64,000 bases of DNA from Papilionanthe hookeriana x Papilionanthe teres (taxonomy: Eukaryota > Streptophyta > Magnoliopsida > Asparagales > Orchidaceae): the NCBI GenBank assembly GCA_022702705.1, contig CM040423.1, positions 112,952,738 to 113,016,737 on the forward strand, written 5' to 3'. The translations under genes and the position numbers were made by a program. The notes under the pieces were generated by a model. The model was not told the DNA's origin. It ran no database searches and was given only the letters and a program-made list of their open reading frames with translations. Positions 31,914-44,423 of this stretch are shown here, one piece after another; position 1 is the stretch's first letter, and the number at the start of each line of letters is the position of its first letter.

Positions 31914-34300
31914 TGTTGACCTCATTTTTGGTGAGGTCTTTTCTTCTCTCCTTAGTACATAGGATCTAGCCATAGATTTTCTCTTTGAATATCCTAGATG
32001 ACTAGAAATGGAACCCACCACCACATAGAAATTCAAACCACTTTTTGACTCCCTTCAAACCCCATAAGTTTGATTGTAAACCCCTAAACCACTTTGAGGG
32101 TTATAATCAATATGTGGAGGTTTAAGGGATGAGTTTCCTACAGGACTCTATGGCCTTAGGACTACCCTGGATGGTCTGGTCCGGTGAGGGTTGACTTGCA
32201 CACACACTACACTCTCACATACATTTCAAAACCCTAAAACCACATCTATACCCAATTTAATTCCCTGACACTTGTACGTAATTCATATGGATGGACCTTA
32301 ACTTTTAAGCCCATTGCTAAGAGGATTAGGAACAACATAGTGAATGCTTAAAATGAGTCCTATCATGGCTCTTATGAGCTTAATATGGCTTCTTGGCTCA
32401 ACCAAAATGATTTCATTTCACTCACACTTGATCAACCTTCATTTTTCCAAAATTTCAATTTTTGACCCCCGGGACCCTAAACCCACCAAACCTACCAAAT
32501 GCCCTTGAAATTGCCCAAAATTTGCAAAATTGCCTAAATTACCCAAAATTTCTCAAAATCAGTCCTAAAAATTTCTGACCACTCAAATTAATCGTCATAG
32601 GTCAAATATGCCAAAATTTTCAAAATACCTCCCAATAACCTCCAAATACCCAAAATACCCTTTTTGACCCAAAAATCCAAAACTTCAAAAAATTCCCAAA
32701 AAAATTCCAGAAAATCCCAAATATTCCCAATTTCATTTTGTTTAACTACACCATAAGCCAATTTTGTCAATTTAGCCCACTTTTACCAAAACCCCCCAAT
32801 TTAACATATTTTTAACCTAAGAGAGCCCAATGTCCAACCAAACCACTCCAATTGACCTCAATTTTGATCCAATTCAATCCTAAGCTTCAATTTAATATCC
32901 ACAATATCAATTTAGACCAAATCCAAGCCCAATTTGACCAACAGGTGATCCAATTTCAATTTGAAGCTTAAAGCCCAATTTTGGCCCATGACCTAAACAT
33001 AGCCCAAACCAACACAACTCAACTCCATTTAGCCCCAAATCCTTCAAAAAACTTCCTAACATCCCCAAAAAACAAAACACTAATTTAATTTGACCAAAAT
33101 TTGAACCCAAACTTCACCCAATCCTAACCCAAATAAAAAAATCCCCAATTTGGTCTAAACCAATCATGAACCCAAATAGGCCTAAATCCCAAAATAAAAA
33201 CCCAAACAAAGTTGAAAACTCTTTGTCACACCCCCATAAACATTTTTCAACATTAATTTTACATCAAACCCAACATTGGCCCAACCTTAACCCAAGTTAA
33301 CCCAATTTGATCAACTTTGGCCCCATTACCAAAAAAACCCAAATTAAACAAAATTCAACTCAAAATCACCCCAAACTTGTTCCAAATTGCTCATGGCACA
33401 TTCTTAAACCAATTGCAACATTTATTTGACACAACCTCTCACAAAATTTTCATCCATCAATTTTTTTTAAAAGAACTAAAAGCCCACCTTCCTTAGACAT
33501 TTTAAAAGCCCATCCAAAAAACAATTTCAAAGGCCCAAGAATTATTCCAAAGCCCATGTGATATTGTCTGATCATGCCCATTTAATTAAAACTATCACCT
33601 AAGTCCAAAATCTATCATTTTGATTAAACCAAAATGGCATCCTGACAAATCCTATCAAAAATCTAAAGTTTTCAAAATTCCAAATAACCCTCTTCCATGA
33701 AATTGGCCAAGCCATTTCCCAAGCCAAATGTGAGCCAAGAAGCCATGCACAAGCCACATGGAAGCCATGAAAGCCTTGGACACCTCACCAAGCCATTAAT
33801 GGCAAGAAGAGGGGGTTCTTTCTTAACCCTTCATTATTGCTTTTTAACCCCATTTATGCTACACTCTAAACCAAGTTTAGCCACATCACCATGGATGGAG
33901 ACTTCACCACCCCTTCCTAGCTGATCCAAATGATTCCCTCAGCCCAAAATCAAGTCCTGGGAGGGTGCACCCAACCCATTTACATGACTTGACCAAATTG
34001 GACCCAAAAGAGCCAATTCCCCCATGCCATTTAAATCCACTCCTTTACACATGTCAAACCCCAATTGAATTCACAAACCTCAAGCTCTGACAACACTGAG
34101 TCAGATGGTGACCTGCCCCTGGCCGGACCACCACCCCAGTCGCCGGAAAACACTAGGCCAAGAGGCTTAATTTGATTCAAAAATTCAAAATGAATTGGCT
34201 GAGCTGTCTCAACCCAAATGGCCATTGTGGTTGTTCTTCTCCTCCCTTAGGCAGTAAATCCCAGCCTTAAAACCTCCCTTAAATCAGCCATGGCCATGCC

Positions 34301-34308
34301 TATTTAAA
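34301..34308 (+). promoter_or_regulatory. TATA-like box, Ogre-like 3' LTR
   Basis: TATTTAAA in the same context as 13941-13948 in the 5' LTR. Confidence 0.45.
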
Positions 34309-37300
34309 CCCACCTCCCTCTCAGCCAAAGGAGGTGCTGAACCAAACCCAAACAAAACTCTGCCAAAATCATTACAGACCCTTCTCCATACATAGAGCAC
34401 TTGATCCCCACTGAAATCCAGCCCTAATTCCCTCTGGCCAAGCTCAATTTCTGAGTTCAATTTCAAGCCTAAAACCAGGACACTTCACCACAGTGAGCCA
34501 ATCCTCAAATTGATTGACTCGACACCTTCACCAGACCAAGAGAAGAAGTTCCCCAGTAAAAGCCCCCTCTCCAGGCCAGCCATTTCTTTTATCGGCCAAG
34601 CTTTGAAATCGGGCTTGGTGGAAATCGGGTCTAGGCAATTCACTAGAGCCAGAGACTTCATCTGGAGCTTCCTTGAGTTCAATCGAAGGTGCCACGACTC
34701 TCTGATTGAAGCTTCACTTCTCAGAGCAAAGGTATTGATCTCTTCTTCCTCCCGAGAGAGATCTTAGGGTTTTAGTATTGACGGCTCTCGGGACACACCA
34801 GACGGAGACGATGAACGGATGTCGTCCATTCGTGCATTTATCGAATGGATGGTCTAGATCGAGCCGGACGAGGAGATGGAACGAGACCGCGGGCCGCGTG
34901 GCATCCCAGTCAGATGGCGGTATCAAATGGGAGCGCGCCGCATGGGCTTTCGATCCACCATAGGATGACGGGGCGCTGACTGGTTTAAGTAGATAAATAG
35001 GGTATTTTTTATTTATCTAATTACCCAGAACTTCAAAAATTCATATCTTTGTGTAGAAAAATCACAAAACTAAAACAAAAATACCCTCTTGCTCAGTGAA
35101 CAGAGAAGAACAATGTGGAAAAAGAATTAAGTTATTTTGATGAGTGTTTTATTTTTAATTAATAATTTATTGATTTAAGTATTTCAATTCCCGATGCATG
35201 CATGCAATTCACCATGGATTGAGACCATAGGGCTTTTGTAGCCTCTGTTCTTGGGGACATTCCCTAAATTTTCCAAGGTCAGAGACCATCTCTGTGGTAA
35301 GATATTGATTTTTCAAATTTATGTGTCTGTTTTGATGTTTTAATTCCAGTAATTAGCATATTGCTTAGAAAATTCTAGAAACATTTGGGGAGGTATCTAT
35401 TGACCAGAGGACCCTAGAAAAATTTTGGTTTGGTTTAATTCCTTAAGAATAACCCTAATTGGCCTAAACACTCAAAATTGAGTTTTAATTAATTAGGATT
35501 AACCACACATCAAAATTACTTGAAAACAATTCTCCACTGTCACTTAGGATGCAGAGAACCTCACATAAAAATTTGAAGTCAATGAGAAATAATTTAGCCC
35601 ATTAAATGAATTATTTAAGTTATATGACTATTTTTAAAATTAAAAAATTCATAAAACCTAAAATACACTTAAAAAATTCAACAAAATGGTTTTGTGGCTC
35701 TCTGATATCAGAGGAGTCTAAGAAAATTAAAATTGGAATTTTCTAAAAATTTTCATTTTTAACCATATTTCTAATATTTTAATAATTAAAAAATAATAAA
35801 AATCACAAAAATATTAAAAATCATAAAAATGTCATATTTTGCCTCCTAATCACTTAGGAACAAACCAAATATTTTTCTCAAGTCTATAGGTTAAGAAATT
35901 GAATTTTAAAGGCTCAAGACAATTTTTAATATTAAAAAATTAATTTCCCCACATTTTCACTAAATTAATTCTAATAGATCTAAGAAAAACTAGAAAAATT
36001 TAAAATTTGCTTCTTTGGACTCCTTGAGGTCAGAGAGATTTATGAAAAATATAAAATTCATTTTTCAACTTTAATTTTATTTTATAATTAATTAATACCA
36101 TAAAACTCAAAATAATTATAAAAAATAAAATATAATTCAAAAAATCACCAAAATTGGTCTAGGTGGTCCTCTGGTCAGTAGGGACATCTCACAAATTTCC
36201 TAAGGATAGAAACCTCACCTTGGTCATGTTGTTGAATTTTCATTGAAAACCCTCATTTTCTCACAATAATAAATATGTAAATTAAATTCAGAAAAATCAC
36301 ATTTTCTCCTCTAGTGTTTTAATTGACATATGAGTGAAGTGACATAAAAATTTTAAATTCATTTGAGCTCAATTTGATGAGTTATGAAATAAGTAAGCCT
36401 AAAGGGGCATAAAGGTAATTAAAGGATTTTAACCATAATTAATATTTTAGGTTTAATCAAAAGGGAGGGTAAAATATCTGATGTTAATCTTCTCTTCGAT
36501 GATTGAAACTTAGGGAGTAAAGGGGTAGAAACCCATTGATCACTTTGAAAATATCAAAATGGAACTTCAATTAATTAAATCATTTAAATTTTGGGAAGAT
36601 AATTAAAATTTTGGATTATTAGGGATGTGACTTAGGAAGATAGCAATTCTTTTATTTAAGATCCCTAAATAGATCACTTTCATGATATTTAACTCTTAAT
36701 TAAACTTAAAATAATAATTGAAATTAATGATTAAAAGGAAGATAACCCTTAATTAAATTAAACTTTAAAACATTAAGTGATTTAATAACTTAATTAAATT
36801 AAATTGAGAACAGTAAAATTAATTTATCATTTGAAAAAAAATCTAAAACAAATTTGAAACATTAAAATCAATATCAAAACAATTTATAATAAAAAAAATT
36901 AAACTAATTAAAATCAACCTAAAATATTACAATCAATCCAAATAAAATCATTAAAATTTAATAAAAATAAATAATTTAAACACCTCTTTCAACTTAAATA
37001 AATTTAAAACATTAAAACTAATTTGAAATATTAAGATCATTAAAATATAAAGATTTAATTGAATTGAAACAACTTGAACACTATTCTAAACTTAAAATTA
37101 TTAATTAAAATTTTATAACTAAACCAAATTATTTCAAAATCATCAATTTTCTAATTAAGAATTGTTAAAAATCTTCAACAAATTAATTTGCCCCTAAAGG
37201 CTCTCAATATCATAACTCTTAAATAAAGCATTAAGTGAAATGTCACTTCACTCACAGAATAATCAAACATCTTAGTTCACTGAGTAAGAAGCAAAACTTA

Positions 37301-39078
37301 ACTAAATCCCTTGAATGATTAATTCACTTGTACAATGAAATTCATTTGGACTCAAAATAATCTCAAAAGTATTGAAGAGATGTTTAGGACTCATCCTAAG
37401 CACTTTCTCAATACGATGAGATGTTTTAGAAGAACAACTGAACTCAATTGTTCTTTGGTGAAGAAAATCATGCTTAACAAAATATAAGAACCTAGATGTC
37501 ATAGGAATTGACTAGTTATAGGAATAGGATTTTGGTAGATAACTAAAACCTTCCCTTAGCTTTACCTAGGTGTTTTCTTGCAATTATATAAATGCTTTAA
37601 CCTGTTTTTTAAGTGTAGGAGAAAATAAATAGGAATGCTTACCAGGTATGCTTTTATTTTATTGCGATTTATTTACCTGTACTGTACTTTACTTCTCTTG
37701 CAGGTTAAACAACAATGTTACCCTGCATGAAAACTGAACCTTTTAGGATAGCCACAAAACTGAAACCCAAAACTAAATTAAAATCAACACAAGATAAACT
37801 TCACCACCACAACATTTAAAAGATAAAACAACTCAAAATTTAATCACAAACAGAGCAATAAAACTACAACTACAACTAAATTAAAACGTCTCGTTTGATG
37901 ATCGGGAATACCTCGGATGATGTAACCCACGTATTGCTAACGGGATTTCCTACGGTCTAAATGAAAGTGTGGAACTCATTCAGTTGAGTTTAGCAAATTC
38001 ATCTGGACTAAGTGAATCTGATGAAAATAACAGTGTCGGGATGACGGAACCTTGGATCTTAATCGGTTCTGTTTAACCAACTTTAAGATTTATTTTAATT
38101 AAAACATTAAAAATATTTGGACTTGAAGACTTTTCTAAACCAAAACACTTCTCTCATCTCCTGATTTTCACTTTCTAAAACTAAACCTCTGCAATAACAA
38201 GGAGCTTGGAGCATAGTGGGCAGCACGATCATCGTCGTCAGCAAAACTGGTATCTACATCAACAAAACCTTTCTTAGTTTAAATAACCAAGCCATAGGAT
38301 TTCGAGGTAGTTTTCTTAGTGCAACATAATTCCTCAACTTTCCGTTAGGCATTTCCATAATTATGTTATGTTAATTAAGCCCTAACCGGTCTTAGGACTC
38401 CGAGGTAGTCGTTCGGTACGACATAAACTCTCACATCTTCAAGGCTACTTGTGTGATTATGTCATACAAATATAAGTCCTAATTAATTAAAATTGGAAGG
38501 ATTGCAACATTAAATAATACTGTTAAATTGAAGCTAAACAATTAGGATAGTTTGGGAAGCTGCCAAGTTTCTTCTTGGATCCTCAGCTTATCCTACTTCT
38601 CTTCCTTTGGACTCCTGAAATTAACTGTTCCAAATTTGATCCATTCCCTATTGAAATTTCCAAAGTCCAATTGTTTGAAACCTCAAACTTTTGAAATTTT
38701 TGAGAGCAAAACCACTGATCATTATCGAGAGTTTTCTTAAGTGTCTTCAGACATTTAAGATGTAATTAACTATAGGGGCTTGCCCTTATAGGGAACTTTA
38801 AGAACCCAGGTAATATAAACCTTGCTTAATTCATTTATATTAAGCAGCGGAACTTGTCGGCTTATAAAATTGGTTTGCAGACCGAACGGATGTCACAAAT
38901 ATTCTAGTTTATTTAATCGAGCCCCATCAATAAGTAGTGTGTCTATTTTTCGGGATAGATACATAGTTTGTGATGCGGTGCTCATTTATATAAACTATTT
39001 GGGATGTGAGATCAATTTGATTTCATATCTTAAAATTTTTAAACTTAAAATTATTTTCAATACCAAATGCTACTTTTC

Positions 39079-39083
<5 letters not shown>

Positions 39084-39141
<58 letters not shown>
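39084..39141. repeat. (TA)n microsatellite in the Ogre 3' LTR
   Basis: About 29 TA units. A long minus-strand ORF that crosses it (39057-39530) joins B integrase to repeat sequence and is not a real protein in its lower part. Confidence 0.95.
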
Positions 39142-39143
<2 letters not shown>

Positions 39144-39231
39144 TAAACTTAAAATCAAAAATTCGCCGACAATTTCTGTAGGCGACCCCTTTTCAAAAAT
39201 ACAACACACATAACCTAAAAATATGCCGACA

Positions 39232-39236
39232 CCGTT
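39232..39236. repeat. Target-site duplication, right (CCGTT)
   Basis: Copy of 11620-11624 immediately after the 3' LTR. Confidence 0.9.
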
Positions 39237-40400
39237 AACTTTAAATATTTTTCCAGTCTTAGGATCTTGAATATCTACAGCTCCATAAGAATAAACTTTT
39301 ATCACAATAAATGGACCCATCCACCTGGACTTAAGTTTTCCAGAAAATATTCTCAATCTAGCATTATACAGTAAAACTTTTTGTCTTGGTACAAGATTTT
39401 TAGTAAGAATCTTCCGATCATGCCATAACTTCATCTTTTCCTTATAAATCTTAGCATTTTTATAAGATTCATTCCTTATTTCTTCAAGCTCATTCAATTG
39501 CAATAATCTCTTTTTAGCAGCATCTTTCAAATTATAATTGAAGTCTTTGATAGCCTAATATGCTTTATGCTCAAGTTCAAAAGGTAAATGACAAGCTTTT
39601 CCAAAAATCAGCCTATATGGGGACATTCCTATAGGTGTTCTGTAAGCAATCCTATAGGCCCACAAAGCACATTCCAGTTTAATTGACCAATCCTTTCTAT
39701 TTGGATTAACAGTTTTTTCCAATATTCTTTTAATTTCAAGATTGGATAATTCAACCAAACTACTTGTCTGCAGATGATAAGCAGTAGCAATGTGATGATT
39801 AATATGATATTTTGTTGCTAACTTCCCAATAATCACATTTCTAAAATGACTTTCCCCATCAGTTATGATAATTCTTGGTATTCCAAATCTGCAAAATATA
39901 TTCTTTTCTAAAAAATTTGCAAAACTTTGAGCATCACATTAAGGTAAAGCAATAGCTTCAATCCATTTGGAAACATAGTCTACTGCTATCAAAATATAAA
40001 TATTTCTGAAAGATGGTGTAAATTGTCCCATAAAATCTAGTCCCCAAACATCAAATATTTCAACTTCGAACATATAATTGAAGGGCATCTCATTTCTTCT
40101 AGAATATTGCCTACACGCTGACATTTATCACAACTTTTAATATAAACATTCACATTCTTAAAAATTGTAGGCCAATAAAATCCTGATTGTAATATTTTAT
40201 ATGCAGTTTTATCACTTCCAAAATATCCCCCATAATCAGAATCATGACATTTTTGAATAATTTCATAAGTCTCTTCCAAAGGTACACATCTTCGAATTAT
40301 AAGATCCTTTCCTTGTTTATATAAAAATGGGTCATCCCAAAAATAAGTCTTAGCTTCAGACATAAATTTCTTCTTTTCTTGGTATGTCAAATCATAGGGT
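39237..40400 (-). pseudogene. Integrase of element B
   Basis: Read on the minus strand: zinc-binding part with CHDSDYGGYFGSDKTAYKIL and CDKCQRVG (40270-40095). Catalytic Asp in WGLDFMGQF (about 40050), Asp in ITDGESHF (about 39875-39850), and at the third position SSLVELSN (about 39758-39735). C-terminal part with WMGPFIVIKV and DPKTGKIFKVNG down to 39237, where the Ogre-like element is inserted; the rest is at 11544-11619. Several frameshifts and stops. Athila-lineage sequence. Confidence 0.85.
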
Positions 40401-40425
40401 ATAATATTACTAACAATAAAGTTTA

Positions 40426-40900
40426 CTATGACTGCATACCACGGAACACGCCATTCTTTAACAGTGAACAGTTTTTCATCAGAAAAATGTTCATTAATTT
40501 CTTCATATCACAGAGAGATTTTTCAATTTCAAGCCTGGACAAATGATCAGCAATTTGATTATCAGAACCCTTCCTATCTACTATCTTAAAATCAAATTCT
40601 TGCAAAAGAAGAATCCATCTTATCGGTCTCGGTTTTACATCATTTTGCTTCATTAAGTATTTAATAGCAGAATGAACAGTATGCACCACACATTTAATTC
40701 CAATTAAATATGATCGAAATTTATCAAAGGCAAATACTATAGCTAATAACTCTTTGTCAGTAGTGGTATAATTAATTTGAGCTTCATTAAGAGTTTTACT
40801 GGCATAATAAATTACTTTGAAAATTTTATCATATTTCTGACCTAAAACAGCACCAATAGCATAATCACTAGCATCACACATTAATTCAAAAGGTTTTACT
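40426..40900 (-). pseudogene. RNase H of element B
   Basis: MCDASDYAIGAVLGQ, YTTTDKELLAIVFAFDKFR, VHTVHSAIKYLM and NQIADHLSR give the conserved RNase H blocks. The third block has Val for the usual Asp (HTVHS). Open on the minus strand from 40881 to 40426. Confidence 0.83.
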
Positions 40901-41951
40901 CAATTTGGTGAAATTATTAAAGTTGCAGTGATTAATTATTCTTTTAATGTTTCAAAGGCTTTACGGTAGTCATCTTAAAAATTAAAAATTGCATCCTTTT
41001 CCAGTAAACGGTATAAAGGTTTGGTAATCTTTGAAAAGTCTTTGATGTAACGCCTGTAGAATCCAGTATGTCCTAAAAAACTTCTAATTCCCCTTACATT
41101 GGTTGGGCAAGGTAAATTAGATATAACTTAAATTTTTGCAGGATCTACCTCCAAACCTTTTTCTGAAATCTGATGCCAAACCAATTCCTCCTGCTATCAT
41201 AAATTGACATTTTTCCCAATTAAGGACCAAATTAGTTCTTCACAGTATTTTAAAACTTTAGATAGATGTTCTAAACATGAATCAAATGAAATTCCAAACA
41301 CTAAAAAGTCATCCATAAAACTTCAATCCCTTTTTCAATCAAATCACAAAAAATAGCCATCATACATCTCTGAAATGTAGCAGGGGCATTACATAAACCA
41401 AAGGGCATTCTTCTAAAAGCAAACGTACCATAAGGACTGGTAAATGTAGTTTTCTCTTGATCCTCAAGAGCAATTTGAATTTGGTGGTAACTAGTATATC
41501 CATACAGAAAACAAAATTATTTATGCCTAGCCAGTCTATCCAACATTTGATCTAGAAAAGGGAGTGGAAAATGATTTTTCCTTGTAGCAAGGTATAATTT
41601 TCTATAATCAATGTATATTCGCCACCCTGTAACTTGCCTTGATTCTATCATTTCATTCTTTCCATTAACAGTCACAGTTACTCCTCCTTTCTTAGGAACA
41701 CAGTTAATAGGACTAACCCATGCACTATCTGAAATAGGGTAGATAATTCCAACATCCAAACATTTTAAAATTTCTTTCTTAACAACGTTTTTCATGATAG
41801 GATTTAATCTCCTTTGGGGATCAGCCCGCATTTTGCAATTATCTTCCATAAGAATTCTATGCATACAAAATGATGGACTGATTCCTTTAATATCAGCAAT
41901 TGTCCATCTAAAGGCTTTCTTGTGCTTTTTCAAAATTTCAAGCAAACTCAC
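40901..41951 (-). pseudogene. Reverse transcriptase of element B
   Basis: N-terminal part open at 41951-41517 with NPIMKNVVKKEILKCLDVGI, WVSPINCVPKKGG, and WRIYIDYRKL. After a frameshift, FRRMPFGLCN (about 41420) follows. The catalytic box lies near 41320-41300, where one T fewer than in element C shifts the frame across the two Asp codons. The thumb and connection are heavily damaged. Confidence 0.83.
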
Positions 41952-42610
41952 TTCTTATTTTTCAGTTAATTGAGAGGAAATTATAACAGGCAAGGTTGAG
42001 GATTCACCTAAAAAAAATACTTCAAATGATCAGGAAGCATTTTTAGATCAAGTTCAGGAGGTTTTTCAATTGATGGACCATAAGATTAATTTTTTTCAGT
42101 CATATCCAACAATTCAAAACTTTCATGAACATACTTTAAATCTTCCTCTTGAAAATCTTCGAATCAAATAACTCCTCTTTCGCTTATATTCCCATTCTTC
42201 TCTTTCAGCTTTCTCTTCAAAAGTTGATTTGAAATGACATTCACTTAAACATTCAACAACATCCATCCTATAACACTCGTCTTCTTTACCTCTAGCAGGA
42301 TATTTCATCGATTTGGAAATATTAACTGTAACAGTTTGATCATTAACCCTCATCGTTAATTCCCCTTTTTACACTTCTATCATGGCTCTTCCTGTAGCTA
42401 GAAAAGGTCTCCCCAAAATTATGGGTATCTCTTTATCTTCCCCCATATCTAACACAATGAAATCCACAGGAAATATAAATTGATCCGCTTTTGCCAAAAC
42501 ATCTTCTATAACTCCAGGATATGTGATCGAACGATCTACTAATTGTAGAGTTAATGATCAAAACATAGCTCAGTATTTGTTCTAAGGCTTCAGCAAATGG
42601 AATATTAATG
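41952..42610 (-). pseudogene. Protease remnant and pro-RT linker of element B
   Basis: Carries INIPFAEALEQ, then jumps to the region after the protease core (retroviral-type GRPFLATGRA near 42410-42380), then MRVNDQTVTVNISKSMKYP (42353 down). Compared with C (46078-46345), about 260 bp including the catalytic Asp-Gly-Ala motif are missing. The 42123-42353 part is the acidic linker to RT. Confidence 0.72.
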
Positions 42611-42615
42611 GTAAG
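42611..42615. repeat. Target-site duplication, left (GTAAG)
   Basis: GTAAG immediately before the 5' LTR of C; repeated at 56246-56250. The two sides rejoin B's reading between ...KKL and TINIPFAEALEQ. Confidence 0.92.
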
Positions 42616-42810
42616 TGATGCACTGAAAATATATATGATTTTTTCTATCTAAGTTTACTTAATTTTGGTGATATTGCACTTTAAAGAAAGGTACTTTTCA
42701 TGATTTGCTGCAGATATGATGATTTTAGGTGATTGGAGTGAAAAGAATTAAAAAGGAACGAATCCGGAGCAAAAAGGAGCAAAAAGGAGCAAAATGATGA
42801 AAACGTGTTC

Positions 42811-42882
42811 TGGCGCTGCCGGCGCCAGAATCCAGAGAGCACAGCAATTAAATGGCACGATAGAGCGCCGCCTGCGCCCGAA
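42811..42882 (+). promoter_or_regulatory. GC-rich box module in C 5' LTR
   Basis: TGGCGC-TGCCG-GCGCCA (42811-42827), then after about 35 bp GAGCGCCGCCTGCGCCCGAA (42863-42882). TATAAG follows 83 bp downstream (42965). The second half closely matches the module upstream of 3'ORF2. Confidence 0.6.
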
Positions 42883-42964
42883 GTCGGTGGAGTTCAAATT
42901 TGAAGAGTTTTTGCAATTTTTTGAAGGGATGCCTATGGAAACTCTTGGGATTTCATCCCTATCT

Positions 42965-42970
42965 TATAAG
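42965..42970 (+). promoter_or_regulatory. TATA-like box in C 5' LTR
   Basis: TATAAG within CTATCTTATAAGTAACTA, kept in the 3' LTR at 54969-54974. Confidence 0.45.
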
Positions 42971-44266
42971 TAACTAATTTTGGACAAAAAGTGGTGTGTC
43001 TAGAGTATGTCTTGTGTCTTCTAGAGTACTTTTTAGTGTTAGAGTTTAGGAGTAGAGAGTGTAGAGTGAAGATTTGAGAGGGATACTTCTCCTAGGAGAG
43101 GAGGAGAAGAGGTAAAGTGAGAGATTGCTTCTTCCTTTCAACTCTAAAGAGAGAATCAAGTGTTGTAAAGAATAGAGAAGAGGATTTAAAGGAATTTCAA
43201 GAGAATTGCATTGTGAAAGAGAAAGAGATAACTTGTATTTTCTTTTGTGATTTGTATGACTTTTCTTATATAAAATCCATGTTTTATTGTATCTTCCCCA
43301 TGAATTCTGAGTAGTCTCCCATGTCTTTCTTCTTGCATAGAGATGTGATGATGGATTGATGTGGATTTGATGTGCTTTTAATGTAATAAAGAATGTGTGT
43401 TGGTTTTTCATTTAGAACTTAATTTACTTTCGGTTTGGCCAATTGAAATGTTAAAATATGTTGTTAAACATTAAGTTTGAAAGGATTTAATGTCCTACAA
43501 CAATAATGAAAGATTCAGTCAATTTTATGGATGAGTTGCGTAGTTCATGGGAATTGAGTGCAAATAAATAGGGAAATATGTTTTGATGGAATTCAATGTA
43601 GAGATTTCATGGTGACAAGCTGAGATCCCCAAATTGGTTCTAAGATTAGTAACTAATATCAAAGGTTAGCCTTCGGGTGAAGGGTGAGTGGGAGTTCCGA
43701 AGTGAGAGCCGGTATCTTCCCAGCCTAGCCTTAGAGTTAGTGATTAAACGTAGAATATTTCAATGTTATTTTCTTATTTAGAAGTGGGGGTACTCTTTTA
43801 AGGATAAAGAATCATCTATGCTCCTATTTGACATAATAATATAGATAATTATTTCATATCAATCCACACATCATATTCTCATTGCATGAGGAAAGATGCT
43901 TTTCTTATATATCAAAAACCTTTCAAATACTTAGTTTAGTGTGTCTGTTAGTTAATCTTATTCGTAAAGTTATTAGAAGTAATTGTAGTTAGTTAATTGT
44001 TACTGTTTTGTTGTTCTTACTGTTTCCTACATAGTAGTAGTAAATAGTAAACCTTAACTTTAGTGCTTATTGCACATTGTGTAACGTTTCCATAAAACTT
44101 CAAATAGTTTCCTATGGGATCGATATCCAGGACTCTATTAGAGCCTTGTAATACTTGTACGATACGTATACTTGCGTTGAATGCTTGGACTTAACAAAAT
44201 TAATATAAACCTATAAATCTGAGTTCATAAATTCTTGCAAAATATAAAGTCGAGCATCAAGTTTTT

Positions 44267-44284
44267 TGGCGCCGTTGCCGAGGA
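44267..44284 (+). other. Primer-binding site of element C
   Basis: TGGCGCCGTTGCCGAGGA, tRNA-Asp type, 7 bases after the LTR end. One base differs from the site of element A. Confidence 0.85.
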
Positions 44285-44423
44285 ATAATTAACGAAGTTA
44301 GGAAATAATTAACGAAGTTAGAAAATAGGTAACGGAGTTAAGAAAGCAAATGTGAGTAACAAAGTAAGTTTATTTTGTAGTGTGTAATTGTGTTTACCTT
44401 TATAAAAGTATTTGTGTTTGTAT

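Larger units (their letters stand above)
11625..39231 (+). mobile_element. Ogre/Tat-like LTR retrotransposon carrying an AlkB-like ORF, 27.6 kb
   Basis: Complete element: 5' LTR 11625-18983, primer site at 18989, ORF1, gag, protease, RT, RNase H, second RNase H, integrase, AlkB-like ORF, hairpin array, 3' LTR 31914-39231, and a perfect 5-bp target duplication. The second RNase H between RNase H and integrase, an ORF before gag and giant LTRs place it in the Tat lineage, Ogre type. By eye the LTRs differ at about 18 of the first 290 bases and by two larger indels. The 3' LTR has about 70 bp extra near 32330-32400; the 5' LTR has about 120 bp extra near 14396-14515. All coding parts are broken. 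Confidence 0.93.
31914..39231 (+). repeat. 3' LTR of the Ogre-like element (7.32 kb)
   Basis: Matches 11625-18983 end to end, including the opening dyad, TATTTAAA at 34301-34308, the ~150-bp dyad region (about 35090-36560), the tandem duplication (about 38302-38480) and a (TA)n tract (39084-39141). It has about 70 bp extra at 32330-32400 and lacks the 120 bp present at 14396-14515 of the 5' copy, a loss between GAG repeats. The ORF at 33697-33924 is the counterpart of 13266-13565 and is not thought real. Confidence 0.92.
42616..44259 (+). repeat. 5' LTR of element C
   Basis: TGATGCAC to GAGCATCA. Contains three tandem copies of a 10-bp AAAAAGGAGC-type unit (about 42768-42796; two in the 3' LTR), a GC box module, TATAAG at 42965-42970, a leader-like part and GATACGTATACTTG at 44161-44174. 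The ORFs at 43046-43411 and 43117-43314 are not credible. Confidence 0.92.

Noticed and set aside
39057..39236. C-terminal extension of the B integrase ORF
   Set aside because: Below 39237 the frame reads through the target duplication into the Ogre LTR end and a (TA)n tract; not part of the protein.
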